A DNA stretch of 64,000 nt from Butyricimonas muris (GTDB taxonomy: Bacteria > Bacteroidota > Bacteroidia > Bacteroidales > Marinifilaceae): positions 248,001-312,000 of the forward strand of contig NZ_JBKEIT010000002.1 in NCBI RefSeq assembly GCF_046365375.1. The letters run 5' to 3'. Each line of letters starts with the position of its first letter. Position 1 is the first letter of the stretch. The notes under the pieces are model-generated. The model was not told the origin of the DNA, ran no database searches, and saw nothing but the letters and a program-made list of their open reading frames with translations. Positions 41,124-50,885 of the stretch are shown here, one piece after another. The position numbers were made by a program, and so were the translations under genes.

Positions 41124-41684
41124 GTGGAGGGAGAGGATTTGTCCATAAATGCTTTGCAGCGTTATGACGATGACGCTATCAAGTTGTTGTTCGAACAGTA
41201 TTACACCCCGCTTGTATTGTTCGGGAAAGGTTACGTGGACGATTTGGACGCGAGTAAGGATATCGTGCAGGAGGTTTTCACGGTTTTGATTGAGGCGAAG
41301 GAGAAATTTGCCTCGATAGATAATCTGAAAGCTTATTTATATCAAGCGACGAGAAATCGTTGTTTAAAGTATCTTCGTCATGAAGAGGTGAAGAAAAAGT
41401 ATGCAGAGGATGTGTTGCACGGGAGCGAGGAGTATTATTTGAATGGTATTTTGGAGGAAGAAGTGTATCATCATTTGATGAAAGCGATTGCTGAGCTTCC
41501 CGAACAGTGTCGTAAAGTGTTTTTGTTGGTATTGGAGAATAAAAGCAATCAAGAGATTGCTGATATTCTGTCGCTTCAGGTGGAAACCGTGAAGTCGTAC
41601 AAGAAAGCGGGTAAAAAGATGCTTTACGAGCGTTTGAAACATGTTGTTCCCGCGGCAGGGCTGACCTTTTTGTTTTATATCTGA
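41124..41684 (+). CDS. ECF RNA polymerase sigma factor (FecI-like)
   Basis: A 186-aa ECF sigma factor. Region 2 spans about 12-82 (LLFEQYYTPLVLFGKGYVDDLDASKDIVQEVFTVL) and region 4 about 120-178 (LPEQCRKVFLLVLENKSNQEIADILSLQVETVKSYKKAGKKML). The start is a GTG (41124) or a nearby TTG; no in-frame ATG is available early, and an AGG lies eight bases before the GTG. It is followed by a FecR-type gene and the second SusC/SusD operon, and presumably controls it. It is only distantly similar to the sigma factor at 9467. Confidence 0.9.
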   Translation: MEGEDLSINALQRYDDDAIKLLFEQYYTPLVLFGKGYVDDLDASKDIVQEVFTVLIEAKEKFASIDNLKAYLYQATRNRCLKYLRHEEVKKKYAEDVLHGSEEYYLNGILEEEVYHHLMKAIAELPEQCRKVFLLVLENKSNQEIADILSLQVETVKSYKKAGKKMLYERLKHVVPAAGLTFLFYI

Positions 41685-41713
41685 TTTTTTCCGAAAAAAA
41701 TTGTCGGTTTAAT

Positions 41714-41738
41714 ACCCCCTTTTTTTAAAGATGGGGGT
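41714..41738. promoter_or_regulatory. ACCCCC/GGGGGT inverted repeat before the second anti-sigma gene
   Basis: ACCCCC (41714-41719) and GGGGGT (41733-41738) flank a T/A-rich 13-base spacer between the sigma and FecR genes. The same position in the first operon has GGGGGTACCCTA. Both contain a GGGGGT core, suggesting a related control site. Confidence 0.35.
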
Positions 41739-41765
41739 CATTGCTTATGTAATGTAGAATTGGAT

Positions 41766-42953
41766 ATGAAAAAAGAAAAAGATATATTTCGGTTGGCGGA
41801 TGTGATAGCCCGCTCGTTGGAAGGGACATTGAGTGCCGATGAACAGAGAAAGTTGGACGAGTGGTTGGCTGTTTCGGCAGCTAACCGGGAGAAATACGAG
41901 GGGTTTAGGACAGCCGGGACGTTGGAAAGAAAGAGCGCGGAGTATCAGCAAGTGGATTGGCAAGGTGATTGCAAGAAGTTTATGGCTTCCCGGGCGAGGT
42001 CGCAAAGACGCCGGAGGGTGCAATGGTTCGCACGGTACGCTGCCGTGTTCGTGTTGTTGTTCGGGGTGGCGATTTGGTTATATATCAGCGCGGGACACGA
42101 GAAGGGCGAGCGTCCGGTAGCCCAATCCGGGGTGGCTGTTTCAAAGAATGCTATCTTGACGTTGGCAGGGGGAGAGCAAGTGGTTTTGTCTGATAGTAAT
42201 TTTAGTGCGTTGAAAATGCAAGGGGATATACACGTGACCGTGGAGGGGAATAATATATCTTACACGAATCGTAATGACGGAGAGGAGAAGAGGGAGAAGA
42301 AGGTGTTGTTTAACACGCTTCGGATTCCGAGAGGGGGAGAGTATTTCTTGACCTTGTCTGACGGGTCTACCGTTTGGTTGAACGCGGAAACGGAGATTCG
42401 CTATCCGGTGGAGTTCGTGGGGGATAAAAGAGTCGTGTACGTGGAGGGGGAAGCTTATTTTGACGTGAAGAAAGACGAGAAGCGTCCTTTCGTGGTGAGA
42501 GCCGCTCAGGCAGACGTGAGGGTGCTCGGGACTTCGTTTAATTTCAGGGCTTATCCCGACGAGGATGGTGTTACGACCACGTTGGAAAGCGGGTCGGTTA
42601 TCATGGTATCCCAGAAATCAAAGCAGGAAGTTCGTCTGGAACCCGGGGAACAGGGGACTTTGGATAAGGAGTCGGGGGAGTTGTCGAAGCACGCGGTGGA
42701 TACGTATTTGTATTCCGCGTGGAAAGACGGGCGTTTTGTTTTCGAGGATGCCCGTTTGGAGGATTTGTTCCATGTTTTGGCCCGTTGGTATGATTTGCAT
42801 GTGTTTTACGTTCATCCGGGGGCGAAGGATATTCGTTTCACGGGGGATTTGAACAAGAGCGAGGATTTCGGGGCGATACTCGAGATTATCGAGAATAATG
42901 AACGTGTGGAATTTGAAGTGAACGAACGGACAGTGTCTATTCGATTGCGATAA
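41766..42953 (+). CDS. FecR-type anti-sigma factor
   Basis: A 395-aa inner-membrane anti-sigma protein from ATG 41766 (an in-frame TTG two codons earlier is less likely). The N-terminal cytoplasmic part (about 1-85) contains SLEGTLSADEQRKLDEWL, the membrane helix spans about 90-108 (YAAVFVLLFGVAIWLYIS), the FecR domain has IPRGGEYFLTLSDGSTVWLNAETEIRYP and VEGEAYFDV, and the C-terminal DUF4974 domain has FEDARLEDLFHVLARWYDLHVFY. It should hold the sigma factor encoded upstream until signalled by the STN domain of the SusC protein. A small hairpin follows before SusC. Confidence 0.92.
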   Translation: MKKEKDIFRLADVIARSLEGTLSADEQRKLDEWLAVSAANREKYEGFRTAGTLERKSAEYQQVDWQGDCKKFMASRARSQRRRRVQWFARYAAVFVLLFGVAIWLYISAGHEKGERPVAQSGVAVSKNAILTLAGGEQVVLSDSNFSALKMQGDIHVTVEGNNISYTNRNDGEEKREKKVLFNTLRIPRGGEYFLTLSDGSTVWLNAETEIRYPVEFVGDKRVVYVEGEAYFDVKKDEKRPFVVRAAQADVRVLGTSFNFRAYPDEDGVTTTLESGSVIMVSQKSKQEVRLEPGEQGTLDKESGELSKHAVDTYLYSAWKDGRFVFEDARLEDLFHVLARWYDLHVFYVHPGAKDIRFTGDLNKSEDFGAILEIIENNERVEFEVNERTVSIRLR

Positions 42954-42956
42954 AAT

Positions 42957-42988
42957 TAGACCCTTGGTGCGCCAACACCAAAGGTCTA
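42957..42988 (+). terminator. Hairpin between anti-sigma and second SusC gene
   Basis: TAGACCCTTGGTG (42957-42969) pairs with CACCAAAGGTCTA (42976-42988) with one mismatch; the loop is CGCCAA. There is no clear T-run, so it may reduce rather than end transcription into SusC, or mark processing. Confidence 0.5.
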
Positions 42989-43028
42989 GAGATTGTTATT
43001 AAGTTTTATTTTACAACAGTACAAATGT

Positions 43029-46000
43029 ATGAAAAAAACAATTGAAAATTGCCATCACCATGGTAGATGGCGAAAAGAATGGAGAATTATGAAGATATTT
43101 TTTATCTTGGCCTTTATAGGGGTGATGCAGGTGTCTGCTCGCACTTATTCGCAGACGGTAAGATTGAGCGTGACGTGTTCCGACGCTTCTTTGAAGAGCG
43201 TGATGAATGATATTCGGGCGCAATCCGAGTATAGCTTTTTCTTTGATGATGTCGCGGTAGAAAAGATTGCGAATATTTCTTTGGATTTGAAGGATGCCAC
43301 GATAGAGGAGGTGCTGGAAGCCTGTTTGAAGGGTACGGGATTCGGGTACCGGATTCTGGATAAGACTATTATTCTTTTCAGGGAGAAGGCAAAGGACGAG
43401 GAGAAGAAAAAGACGTATCTTATCAAGGGAAAGGTGCTTGACAACCAGAATCAACCTTTGCCGGGGGTAACGGTTTTACTGGATAGTACCCGGATTGGAA
43501 CGGTGACGGATACCGCCGGGGGATTCGTGTTGCCTTTGCCGAAGGAGAAAGGTTATTTGTGTTTTTCTTTCATCGGTTTCAAGTCACAGCGGGTGGCTTA
43601 CACGGACGGGAAGCCGTTGATGGTGAAGATGCAGGAGGATATATCGGGCTTGGACGAGGTGCAAGTGATTGCCTACGGTTCACAGCGGAAGAGGAATGTT
43701 ATCAGTGCTATTTCTTCGGTGAAAGGGGAGGATTTGCAAGAGATGCCGACGCATAGTCTGGAAAATTTGCTCCAAGGACATATGGCGGGAGTCGAGATTA
43801 ATAATATTTCCGGTTCTCCCGGTGGCGGTGGTACCGTGGTTGCTATCCGCGGTTACAATTCTTTGTTTGTTGAAGGTGAGGGGCAGGACCGTTCGTACGG
43901 TACGCCTTTGTACGTGGTGGATGGAATTCCGATGCAGGCGTTTACTTCCCCGGTGACGGGTGCCAACGCGTTGTCGAATTTGGACCCTTCGATGATTGAG
44001 TCTGTCGAGGTGTTGAAAGACGCCGCGTCTGCTGCGATTTACGGTTCGCGTGCCGGCAACGGTGTGATTTTGATTACCACGAAGAAAGGACAGAGCGGTA
44101 AAGCCCGTTTCACGGCAAACGTTTCTTATTCGGCTTCTTGGTTGCCCGTGGCACCGAAGCAGGTGGGCGGACGTTACGAGCGGATGTATCACTTGAATGC
44201 TTTGGTTAACACGGTTGCTCCTTACAAGACGGAGAGCGGGGAGTGGAAGTTGCCTACTTCTTACGAGGAGGTGTATAATAATCGTTATGACCATGGTCCG
44301 GTTTATGATTGGTTCTGGGGTGGTGCCAACGGACCTCAGAATGCCTTGATATTACAGGATAGTTTGAACCCGTTCTATAATAACTCGACGAATTGGTATA
44401 GGCAGAATTACCAGACGGCAAAGGTGATTAACGCTAACTTGCAGGCATCGGGAGGAACGGGAACCACGCGTTACATGGTGGGTGCCGGGTATTATGACGA
44501 GGAAGGTATCATGCCGAACACGGGTTTTACTCGCTTTACCGTTCTATCTAATTTATCCGCTCAACCGGCGAAGCGTTTACGGTTGGATTCTCAGTTGGGA
44601 CTCGCCTATAGTGACCGTAGCCGGGGTAGTAATGCCGGGTCGGGAGCCGGTAAGTTCGAGGAAATTACTTCCGACCCCACGGAGACACCCACGTTGTTGC
44701 CCGGTAGCGGGGCTTTTGGGGAAGCCATGTTGAAGAATTTGAACCAGACTTCCGAGAAGAACCAAAGTTATTCGTTGCGTTACAATATGGTGCTTGATTA
44801 CGAGTTGATTCGTGATTTGCATTTGAAAGTATCAGCGGGTATCGATTATAACCAACAGAACCAGAATGTGTTCAAACCGAGTACGTTGGACCCGAACACG
44901 AATGCGGCTTATCGTTTTTCAACTTCGAAGGGGACGATTACCCGGGATTTGTCGATACTGAACGAGAATTTGTTGACGTATAGTTTCAATTACTTGGAGA
45001 AGCATAATTTCGATGTCATGTTGGGATTGTCTTTCCAGAAAGACCAGAGTTATTCGAATGGAGGAGAGGGTATTAATGGTCCGAATGATAAAATTCAATA
45101 CGTGGGTGAAGGTTGGGGAGGCTCGAATGGCATAAACCAAGTTGCCCCGGGCGAAACATTGGATTCTTATGCTTCGGCCTTTAGTTATTCATCCGGGTTC
45201 TCGGAAGAGCGGATGTGTAGTTATTTCGGGCGTTTGACTTACAATTTCAGAGATAAGTATATGCTTGAAGCCACGGTTCGTCGGGATGGTTCTTCCGTTT
45301 TCGGGGAGAAGGTGCGTTGGGCTACTTTCCCATCGGTTGCCGTGGGGTGGATTTTCACGGATGAAGATTTCATGAAACGTTTTTACTGGTTGAGTTTCGG
45401 TAAAATCCGTGCCAGTTGGGGTACTTCCGGTCAGAAATTCGGGCAACGTTATCTGGCTCAAGGCGTGTTTTCTGCCAGCGGAATGTTCTTGGGAAACTCG
45501 GGAATGGCACCAAATAAGAGTGGTGGTGTGATTAACAGGAGGTTGAGTTGGGAGGAAACGGACCAGTATGATGTCGGTTTGGACTTGAGTTTCTTGGACT
45601 ATCGTTTGAAGATGAATCTCGATTACTATTATAGGTACACGACCGGGCGTTTGAGTAAATGGGATTTGCCGGGAGATGTGTATTTCCATACCTTCCAGTG
45701 GCAGAACGCTATGGCGATATCCAATCAAGGTATAGAAATTGAACTGGAGGCGGATATTTTGCGTGAAACCGCGGTGAAGTGGAGAATGAAATTTAATTTC
45801 TCGAGAAACTGGAATCGTTTCGAGAAGAGTACGGACGGTTATGATTACGGTAGCCAAGTGATAGGTAAACCCTTGAATCAGATTTTGGCATACAAGACTT
45901 CCGGTTTTTATGATAGCATGGATGAGGTCCCTTTTATTTATAACGCTCAAGGAGAGAAACAACCCTTGTGGTCGGGAGTGAACACGTATGCTGTGTTTTT

Positions 46001-46586
46001 CCCGGGGGCTCGCCGTATCGAAGATTTGAACGGGGATGGAAAGATTAGTTTTGATGACAGGTACTATGCCGCAAGCCCTCTCCCGAAAGGACATGGTGGT
46101 TTTATAAATGAAATTCGTTGGAAGAATCTTGATTTGAATATCATGTTCAACTATTCGATAGGTCGTCATGCAGTGGCTGTTTATGATGACTACTGTTTGG
46201 CCCCGAGGGAGGAGAGTGGTCCGCTGTTCGTGAGTCTTAAAGATTTGAAACCATGGACGGGTGCCGGTTCGAAAGCCGATTATCCGAAAGCACAGAAGTA
46301 TATGTACTTGGGAAACCAGTACGTGGGAATGTATGACGAGGATATCGAAACGGTGCATTTCGTGCGTTTGAAGCAGTTGACTTTAGGATATAATTTTGGA
46401 GAAGGTGTTTGTAAAAAAATAGGTTTAAGTGGAATCCGGGCTTTTATGACGGCGGAGAATTTATTCCTGTTGACGAATTATTCCGGTATTGACCCCGAGT
46501 TGATAGATATTACTTCCGGGACGGATAATTTGCGTTCTTATCCTTTGTCGCGGAAGTTTACAATCGGATTGACTGTTAATTTTTAA
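43029..46586 (+). CDS. SusC/RagA-type TonB-dependent outer-membrane transporter
   Basis: An 1185-aa transporter from ATG 43029; an internal ATG 26 codons later begins a more conventional signal peptide (MKIFFILAFIGVMQVSARTYS). An STN domain (VRLSVTCSDASLKSVMNDIRAQSEYSFFFDD) matches the FecR protein upstream. The CarboxypepD_reg-like domain (NQPLPGVTVLLDSTRIGTVTDT), the plug (LDEVQVIAYGSQRKRN…VEVLKDAASAAIYGSRAGNGVI) and the barrel follow. It pairs with the SusD protein 10 bases downstream. The operon continues with a fasciclin-like, a coiled-coil, a thioredoxin and an M16 peptidase protein, which argues for a peptide or protein ligand (inference). Confidence 0.95.
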   Translation: MKKTIENCHHHGRWRKEWRIMKIFFILAFIGVMQVSARTYSQTVRLSVTCSDASLKSVMNDIRAQSEYSFFFDDVAVEKIANISLDLKDATIEEVLEACLKGTGFGYRILDKTIILFREKAKDEEKKKTYLIKGKVLDNQNQPLPGVTVLLDSTRIGTVTDTAGGFVLPLPKEKGYLCFSFIGFKSQRVAYTDGKPLMVKMQEDISGLDEVQVIAYGSQRKRNVISAISSVKGEDLQEMPTHSLENLLQGHMAGVEINNISGSPGGGGTVVAIRGYNSLFVEGEGQDRSYGTPLYVVDGIPMQAFTSPVTGANALSNLDPSMIESVEVLKDAASAAIYGSRAGNGVILITTKKGQSGKARFTANVSYSASWLPVAPKQVGGRYERMYHLNALVNTVAPYKTESGEWKLPTSYEEVYNNRYDHGPVYDWFWGGANGPQNALILQDSLNPFYNNSTNWYRQNYQTAKVINANLQASGGTGTTRYMVGAGYYDEEGIMPNTGFTRFTVLSNLSAQPAKRLRLDSQLGLAYSDRSRGSNAGSGAGKFEEITSDPTETPTLLPGSGAFGEAMLKNLNQTSEKNQSYSLRYNMVLDYELIRDLHLKVSAGIDYNQQNQNVFKPSTLDPNTNAAYRFSTSKGTITRDLSILNENLLTYSFNYLEKHNFDVMLGLSFQKDQSYSNGGEGINGPNDKIQYVGEGWGGSNGINQVAPGETLDSYASAFSYSSGFSEERMCSYFGRLTYNFRDKYMLEATVRRDGSSVFGEKVRWATFPSVAVGWIFTDEDFMKRFYWLSFGKIRASWGTSGQKFGQRYLAQGVFSASGMFLGNSGMAPNKSGGVINRRLSWEETDQYDVGLDLSFLDYRLKMNLDYYYRYTTGRLSKWDLPGDVYFHTFQWQNAMAISNQGIEIELEADILRETAVKWRMKFNFSRNWNRFEKSTDGYDYGSQVIGKPLNQILAYKTSGFYDSMDEVPFIYNAQGEKQPLWSGVNTYAVFFPGARRIEDLNGDGKISFDDRYYAASPLPKGHGGFINEIRWKNLDLNIMFNYSIGRHAVAVYDDYCLAPREESGPLFVSLKDLKPWTGAGSKADYPKAQKYMYLGNQYVGMYDEDIETVHFVRLKQLTLGYNFGEGVCKKIGLSGIRAFMTAENLFLLTNYSGIDPELIDITSGTDNLRSYPLSRKFTIGLTVNF

Positions 46587-46596
46587 AATGTAGAGC

Positions 46597-48144
46597 ATGA
46601 AAAAGATATTGATACTTTTTTTGTTTATTCCCTTGTTCTCTTGTAATGATTGGTTGACGGTTGAGCCGGAGGATTCGGTTACTTTTGTGAATTATTTCAA
46701 GAGCGAGAGTGAATTGGAAGCTTTGTATAATATGGTGCAAAGCAGGATGAAATATGTTTGTTTTGGCAGACAGCCTTATTTTTATTCTTCCATAGATGCG
46801 GATGATGTGCAGTCCGACGTGGACGGGTATCGCAAATTGGATGTGCTTAAATACACGGGGACTTCAAACACGCAGAGTTGGACGGCTTTTTATAACGTGA
46901 TTTATTTGACAAACGTGATGATCGAGAATCAACATCGCTTCGAGAATGTGTCGAAAGAACGGGCGGATTTTTGGTTGGGGCAAATACATTTTGCCAAGGC
47001 ATTGGCTTATTTCCGGGTGGCTCAGATTTGGGGAGATGCTCCTATCACGCCGAGTTCGGAGTCCATTGACCCTATTGGTAAAAGTCCCGCTTTGGAGGTT
47101 TTGCAGGAAGCGCTCAAGGAAGCTAAAGCCGCGTTGGTTTTGCCCACGCATGACAAGTTGCTAGGTGCGACAGGTGCCGCGATAACCACGAAACAATGTG
47201 CCAGCCTAGGGACGGTAAATACTTTGTTGGCTAATATTTGCGCTTGGATGGGCGGTTTGACCGGGGAGCGGAAATACTGGGAGGATGCGGAGCGGTATGC
47301 TTCCGAGGTGTTGGACGGGAAAGCCGGAGTTTACGATTTGGAGAGTATGAACGGGTTGATAGAGAACGTGCTTGGTAAAAATCGGAATAGTGAAGAGGTT
47401 ATTTACGCAATTTCGAACAACGCATTAGATTATGATCGGAATTATGAATCGTTCCAGAAAGAAGCTCCGGGGCATTTCCTGATTTCTTATCCTTATCTCA
47501 CGGAAGATAAAAGTGAGATTGCCAACGTGGTGAATAATAGTAATAACAGCTATACTAGAATAAAAGTGACCACGGTAGAACAAATCTATCCGGAGGAAGA
47601 TGATTTGAGAAGAAAGGAGTTTTGGTATGAGTTGGGAACGTTGACTTATTCCACGTCTAACGGGGAAGTTATGTCCCCTTACGCTCATATCGCGAAGTGG
47701 CGTTATATGGTTCGACAAATGAAAGAAGATATCGCAGGTATGCCTGCTATCTTGACTGATTGCGATTGGGTGTTCTGGAGATTGGCGGACCTGATTTTAT
47801 TACGTGCCGAGTGTCGGGTGCAGTTGGATATGACGGAGGAGGCTGTTAGTGATTTGGACCGCGTGCGTGAACGTGCAGGATTAGCAGGATATGCCGGTAG
47901 CACGAGCAAAGAGGCTTTGCGTGAAGAGGTATTCTTGGAAAGACGTCGGGAGTTGTTCGGCGAGGGGCAGTATTATTTTGATATTGTGCGGAACGGGTAT
48001 TTCCGGAAATATTTGTTGGGTGGCTATCGTACGCTGACCGACGAGGATGTTAAGAATGGCGCTCTTTACACGAAAGTGCATTCCAATGCTTTTAGAAAGA
48101 ATACGTTAATGACTCAAAATACTTATTGGCAATGGCAAGAATAA
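46597..48144 (+). CDS. SusD/RagB-type surface lipoprotein
   Basis: A 515-aa SusD-family lipoprotein (lipobox LFSC, Cys16), starting CNDWLTVEPEDSVTFVNYFKS, with TPR-like helices and the C-terminal LREEVFLERRRELFGEGQYYFDIVR segment typical of the family. It should cap the SusC transporter encoded 10 bases upstream. Its stop codon overlaps the next start by one base (TAATG at 48142-48146), so the downstream lipoprotein is translationally coupled. Confidence 0.93.
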   Translation: MKKILILFLFIPLFSCNDWLTVEPEDSVTFVNYFKSESELEALYNMVQSRMKYVCFGRQPYFYSSIDADDVQSDVDGYRKLDVLKYTGTSNTQSWTAFYNVIYLTNVMIENQHRFENVSKERADFWLGQIHFAKALAYFRVAQIWGDAPITPSSESIDPIGKSPALEVLQEALKEAKAALVLPTHDKLLGATGAAITTKQCASLGTVNTLLANICAWMGGLTGERKYWEDAERYASEVLDGKAGVYDLESMNGLIENVLGKNRNSEEVIYAISNNALDYDRNYESFQKEAPGHFLISYPYLTEDKSEIANVVNNSNNSYTRIKVTTVEQIYPEEDDLRRKEFWYELGTLTYSTSNGEVMSPYAHIAKWRYMVRQMKEDIAGMPAILTDCDWVFWRLADLILLRAECRVQLDMTEEAVSDLDRVRERAGLAGYAGSTSKEALREEVFLERRRELFGEGQYYFDIVRNGYFRKYLLGGYRTLTDEDVKNGALYTKVHSNAFRKNTLMTQNTYWQWQE

Positions 48145-48773
48145 TGAATAATATATTGAAAATTGCGATTTGCATCGTGATGGTAGGATTGGTTTCGTGT
48201 ACCAAGTGGAATTACGATGACGGGGGTGTGTCGAATGGGGTGCACGATTGTTCCATGTGGGAATACCTGCATACCCAATCCCGGGATTGGGATTCTACAA
48301 TTGTGATGATTGAGCGTGCAGGGTTGAGAGAGTTGTTCGAGGGGAAAGGGGAATACGAGCAAATTACTTTCTTAGGATTGACGAACTATTCGATTCGTAC
48401 CTATTTGTTGGATATGGGATACAAGCAGGTGAACAGTATGTACTGGGATGAGTGTCAAGCTATTTTAAGCAAGTTGATTATCACGGAACGGGTGATGGTG
48501 GCAGACGTGCCTCGCGGAACATGGGATAGCCAAACGGGCGAGGTGACCGGAGGCAAGGAATATACATTGCTGGATGGCACAACCGCGATATTGTGGACGA
48601 CTCAAGAGCCTTATATGGATATGAATACCAGTGAAGTGGGTATCGTGCGATTGAATTTCAAGCTGGAGGAAACGAATGTGTCGCGGGCATTGATATTCTC
48701 TTCGGATATTCAGACGAACAATGGTGTAGTGCAAGCACTGGGATATGATTTTAACGTGTCGGATATATATTAA
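48144..48773 (+). CDS. Fasciclin-like lipoprotein
   Basis: A 209-aa lipoprotein from the ATG overlapping the SusD stop (lipobox LVSC, Cys19). Segments CSMWEYLHTQSRDWDSTIVMIERAGL and ITFLGLTNYSIRTYLLDM are typical of the divergent fasciclin (FAS1) domains in Bacteroidota SusC/D operons, which are thought to mediate surface adhesion or binding. There is no enzymatic motif. The next gene starts one base after its stop codon. Confidence 0.75.
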   Translation: MNNILKIAICIVMVGLVSCTKWNYDDGGVSNGVHDCSMWEYLHTQSRDWDSTIVMIERAGLRELFEGKGEYEQITFLGLTNYSIRTYLLDMGYKQVNSMYWDECQAILSKLIITERVMVADVPRGTWDSQTGEVTGGKEYTLLDGTTAILWTTQEPYMDMNTSEVGIVRLNFKLEETNVSRALIFSSDIQTNNGVVQALGYDFNVSDIY

Positions 48774-48774
48774 A

Positions 48775-49587
48775 ATGAAAGCGATGAAGAAATTATTATA
48801 TGCACTCGTGTTATTGGGATGTAGCTTTTTGTATGCTTGTAATGACGTGACTGTCGGGTATTTGGATTGTGCTAATGCCGGATATTCGAAAGATTCCTTG
48901 GAGATTGTGCGTTTTTCTAATCTAGCCACGGAGATGGAAGGTTTGAAAACGACATTGGATGCCTTGTATTCCAACGAGGAGTTGGCAGGGCTGTTTGACC
49001 AAATGGAGTCGTTGGATGTCGAATTGAAGGAGCTGGAAGCTAAGATGGAAGAGATGTATGAGCAAGCGTATGCGCTCATGGAGGAGATGGACATAGAGAA
49101 TGGGGCGATGAATCCGGACTTCGATAAAATAGCAGAATTGCAGGCGAAAGCTGATGAAATGAATAATATCATGGAGAATGAATACCTCCCTCTGCAAATA
49201 GAATTGGAAGATGAAATCTATGCATTGATGGATCAAATCATTGAAACATGCACGGATATGGGGCAAGATGATCCTTTCATGCTGGAAGAACTGATCACGG
49301 AACGGCAAAACCAGATTGATAAAAATACCCCGTGGACTACGTCGACTATTGGTCAGATTTTGGGGACAGAGCCTATGCGTTATTATTTGGAAAGCGTTCG
49401 TAGTGACCGGGGAGAGGAAGCTGCGAAGGATTTTGCCTCTTACGTGCAAGTTGTCGGTGGCGGTCGGATTTACGTGGATATGCAGGTTGATTCTCCAGCA
49501 GGTAATTATTGGGTATCCTTGAGGGTGGAGAATGAAGGGCATTCGGCTGTCTTGCGGGATGTGTTTAAGTTTATATTAAAAGATTAG
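48775..49587 (+). CDS. Coiled-coil lipoprotein of unknown function
   Basis: A 270-aa lipoprotein (lipobox YAC, Cys22 from ATG 48775; ATG 48784 is an alternative). Residues about 45-190 are Glu- and Met-rich and strongly helical, likely coiled coil (MESLDVELKELEAKMEEMYEQ). The C-terminal region (TSTIGQILGTEPMRYYLESVRSDRGEEAAKDF…, DMQVDSPAGNYWVSLRVENE) is globular. I do not recognise the family. Position in the operon suggests a surface accessory protein working with the SusC/D pair, perhaps spanning or spacing a complex. Confidence 0.6.
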   Translation: MKAMKKLLYALVLLGCSFLYACNDVTVGYLDCANAGYSKDSLEIVRFSNLATEMEGLKTTLDALYSNEELAGLFDQMESLDVELKELEAKMEEMYEQAYALMEEMDIENGAMNPDFDKIAELQAKADEMNNIMENEYLPLQIELEDEIYALMDQIIETCTDMGQDDPFMLEELITERQNQIDKNTPWTTSTIGQILGTEPMRYYLESVRSDRGEEAAKDFASYVQVVGGGRIYVDMQVDSPAGNYWVSLRVENEGHSAVLRDVFKFILKD

Positions 49588-49607
49588 ATTCAAAAGAAGG
49601 AAATATT

Positions 49608-50885
49608 ATGAGAAGGATTAAATACGTGTTGGTGTTCCTGTTGATGGGGATGGTTGGAAATCTATCCGCTCAAATTACTTTTTTTCAAGGTACTTTCGAG
49701 GAGGCTTTGAAAAAAGCGAAGGCAGAGAAAAAGGATGTTTTCGTCGATTTTTACACGGAGTGGTGCGGACCTTGCAAGGTGATGTCGCAAAAAGTGTTTA
49801 CTGTTCCGGAAGTGGGTGACTATTTTAACACGCATTTCGTGAGTTGCAAGTTGAACGCGGAAGCTCCCGAGCAGGCTGAACTGGTGAAAAAATACGGGGT
49901 GGAGGCTTTTCCCACGATGATATTCGTGAACGTGAAAGGAGAGGTGTTGCGCGTGGTGCGGGGGGCGAAAGCCCCTGCCGCGTTGCTCAATGAAGCGAAG
50001 ATGGTGACGGGTGATATGCTGACTTTCGAGAAGTTGTACGAGAAATCGAAGAAGGAAAAGAAGAATACCGACCTGCAACAGGAGTTGTTGTTTCGGGCTC
50101 CCGAGTTTATCGCTACCCAAACCGGGTATAACCGGGATAAATGGATGGTGCGTATCGAGGCTCTTTTCCCGGAGTACGTGAAGAACAAGAAGTTGGAGAA
50201 TATGATTAACGCCGAGGATTTGTATATCATCAGCATGTATCACAATGAAATCAAGGGTAATGACGAGATTTTCGATTTTCTGGTGAAAAATTACCGGAAA
50301 TACGAGGAGATTGTGGGGAAAGAGAAGATTCAGGATTTCATTTTGGGTGTTTATAATAATTATATCATCTCTTTTTGTAAAAACGGTAAACAGGATTACA
50401 AGAAACATTTAGAGCGGGTAAAAGGAGATTTGCAGCCGGTATATAGCGATATTTCATTTGGTTCGCTTTCCGCTTTTGAGGCGATATCTTTGTTATCGGA
50501 CGGGTATTACAGTCTTTTCCGCAAGGATATAAACACGTTTTTCGAGAAGATGAATCAATATTTTTCCGGTGCGGAGAAGGCTTTGACGGTAAACGATTAT
50601 ACCCAACCGATTGAAGATTTGTACACCGTGTACCGGGGTAATTTGCCGGAGGGTGCGAACGAGAAAGTGATAGTGTGGTTGGACAAGGCTTTGCAATATG
50701 AGATGGCGGCACAGTTGCGTACTCGTTTGTTGTACATGCTGGGAGATTGTTTCAATGCCACGGGTAATCCGGAAAAAGCAAAACAAAGTTTGAATCAAGC
50801 TTTTGTCGTTAGTTCCGGAATCGAAGAGGTGGAGTTGATGAAGCAGTTGCAGAACATGATACAAGAGAAGTTGAGGGAGTTATGA
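49608..50885 (+). CDS. Exported thioredoxin-domain protein
   Basis: A 425-aa protein with a signal peptide (ending near SAQITF), a thioredoxin domain with an intact WCGPC (Cys53, Cys56) and cis-Pro segment AFPTMI, and a long helical C-terminal region (about 150-425, TPR-like at the end: MLGDCFNATGNPEKAKQSLNQAF). It closely parallels the first half of the tandem protein at 21162. It is likely to reduce or exchange disulfides in the periplasm. Its stop overlaps the M16 start by four bases (ATGA at 50882), so the two proteins are made together and may share substrates (inference). Confidence 0.85.
   Translation: MRRIKYVLVFLLMGMVGNLSAQITFFQGTFEEALKKAKAEKKDVFVDFYTEWCGPCKVMSQKVFTVPEVGDYFNTHFVSCKLNAEAPEQAELVKKYGVEAFPTMIFVNVKGEVLRVVRGAKAPAALLNEAKMVTGDMLTFEKLYEKSKKEKKNTDLQQELLFRAPEFIATQTGYNRDKWMVRIEALFPEYVKNKKLENMINAEDLYIISMYHNEIKGNDEIFDFLVKNYRKYEEIVGKEKIQDFILGVYNNYIISFCKNGKQDYKKHLERVKGDLQPVYSDISFGSLSAFEAISLLSDGYYSLFRKDINTFFEKMNQYFSGAEKALTVNDYTQPIEDLYTVYRGNLPEGANEKVIVWLDKALQYEMAAQLRTRLLYMLGDCFNATGNPEKAKQSLNQAFVVSSGIEEVELMKQLQNMIQEKLREL

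Noticed and set aside
45189..46358. 389-codon open frame antisense to the second SusC gene
   Set aside because: Low-complexity shadow of a strongly supported TonB-dependent transporter; no own promoter or domain.
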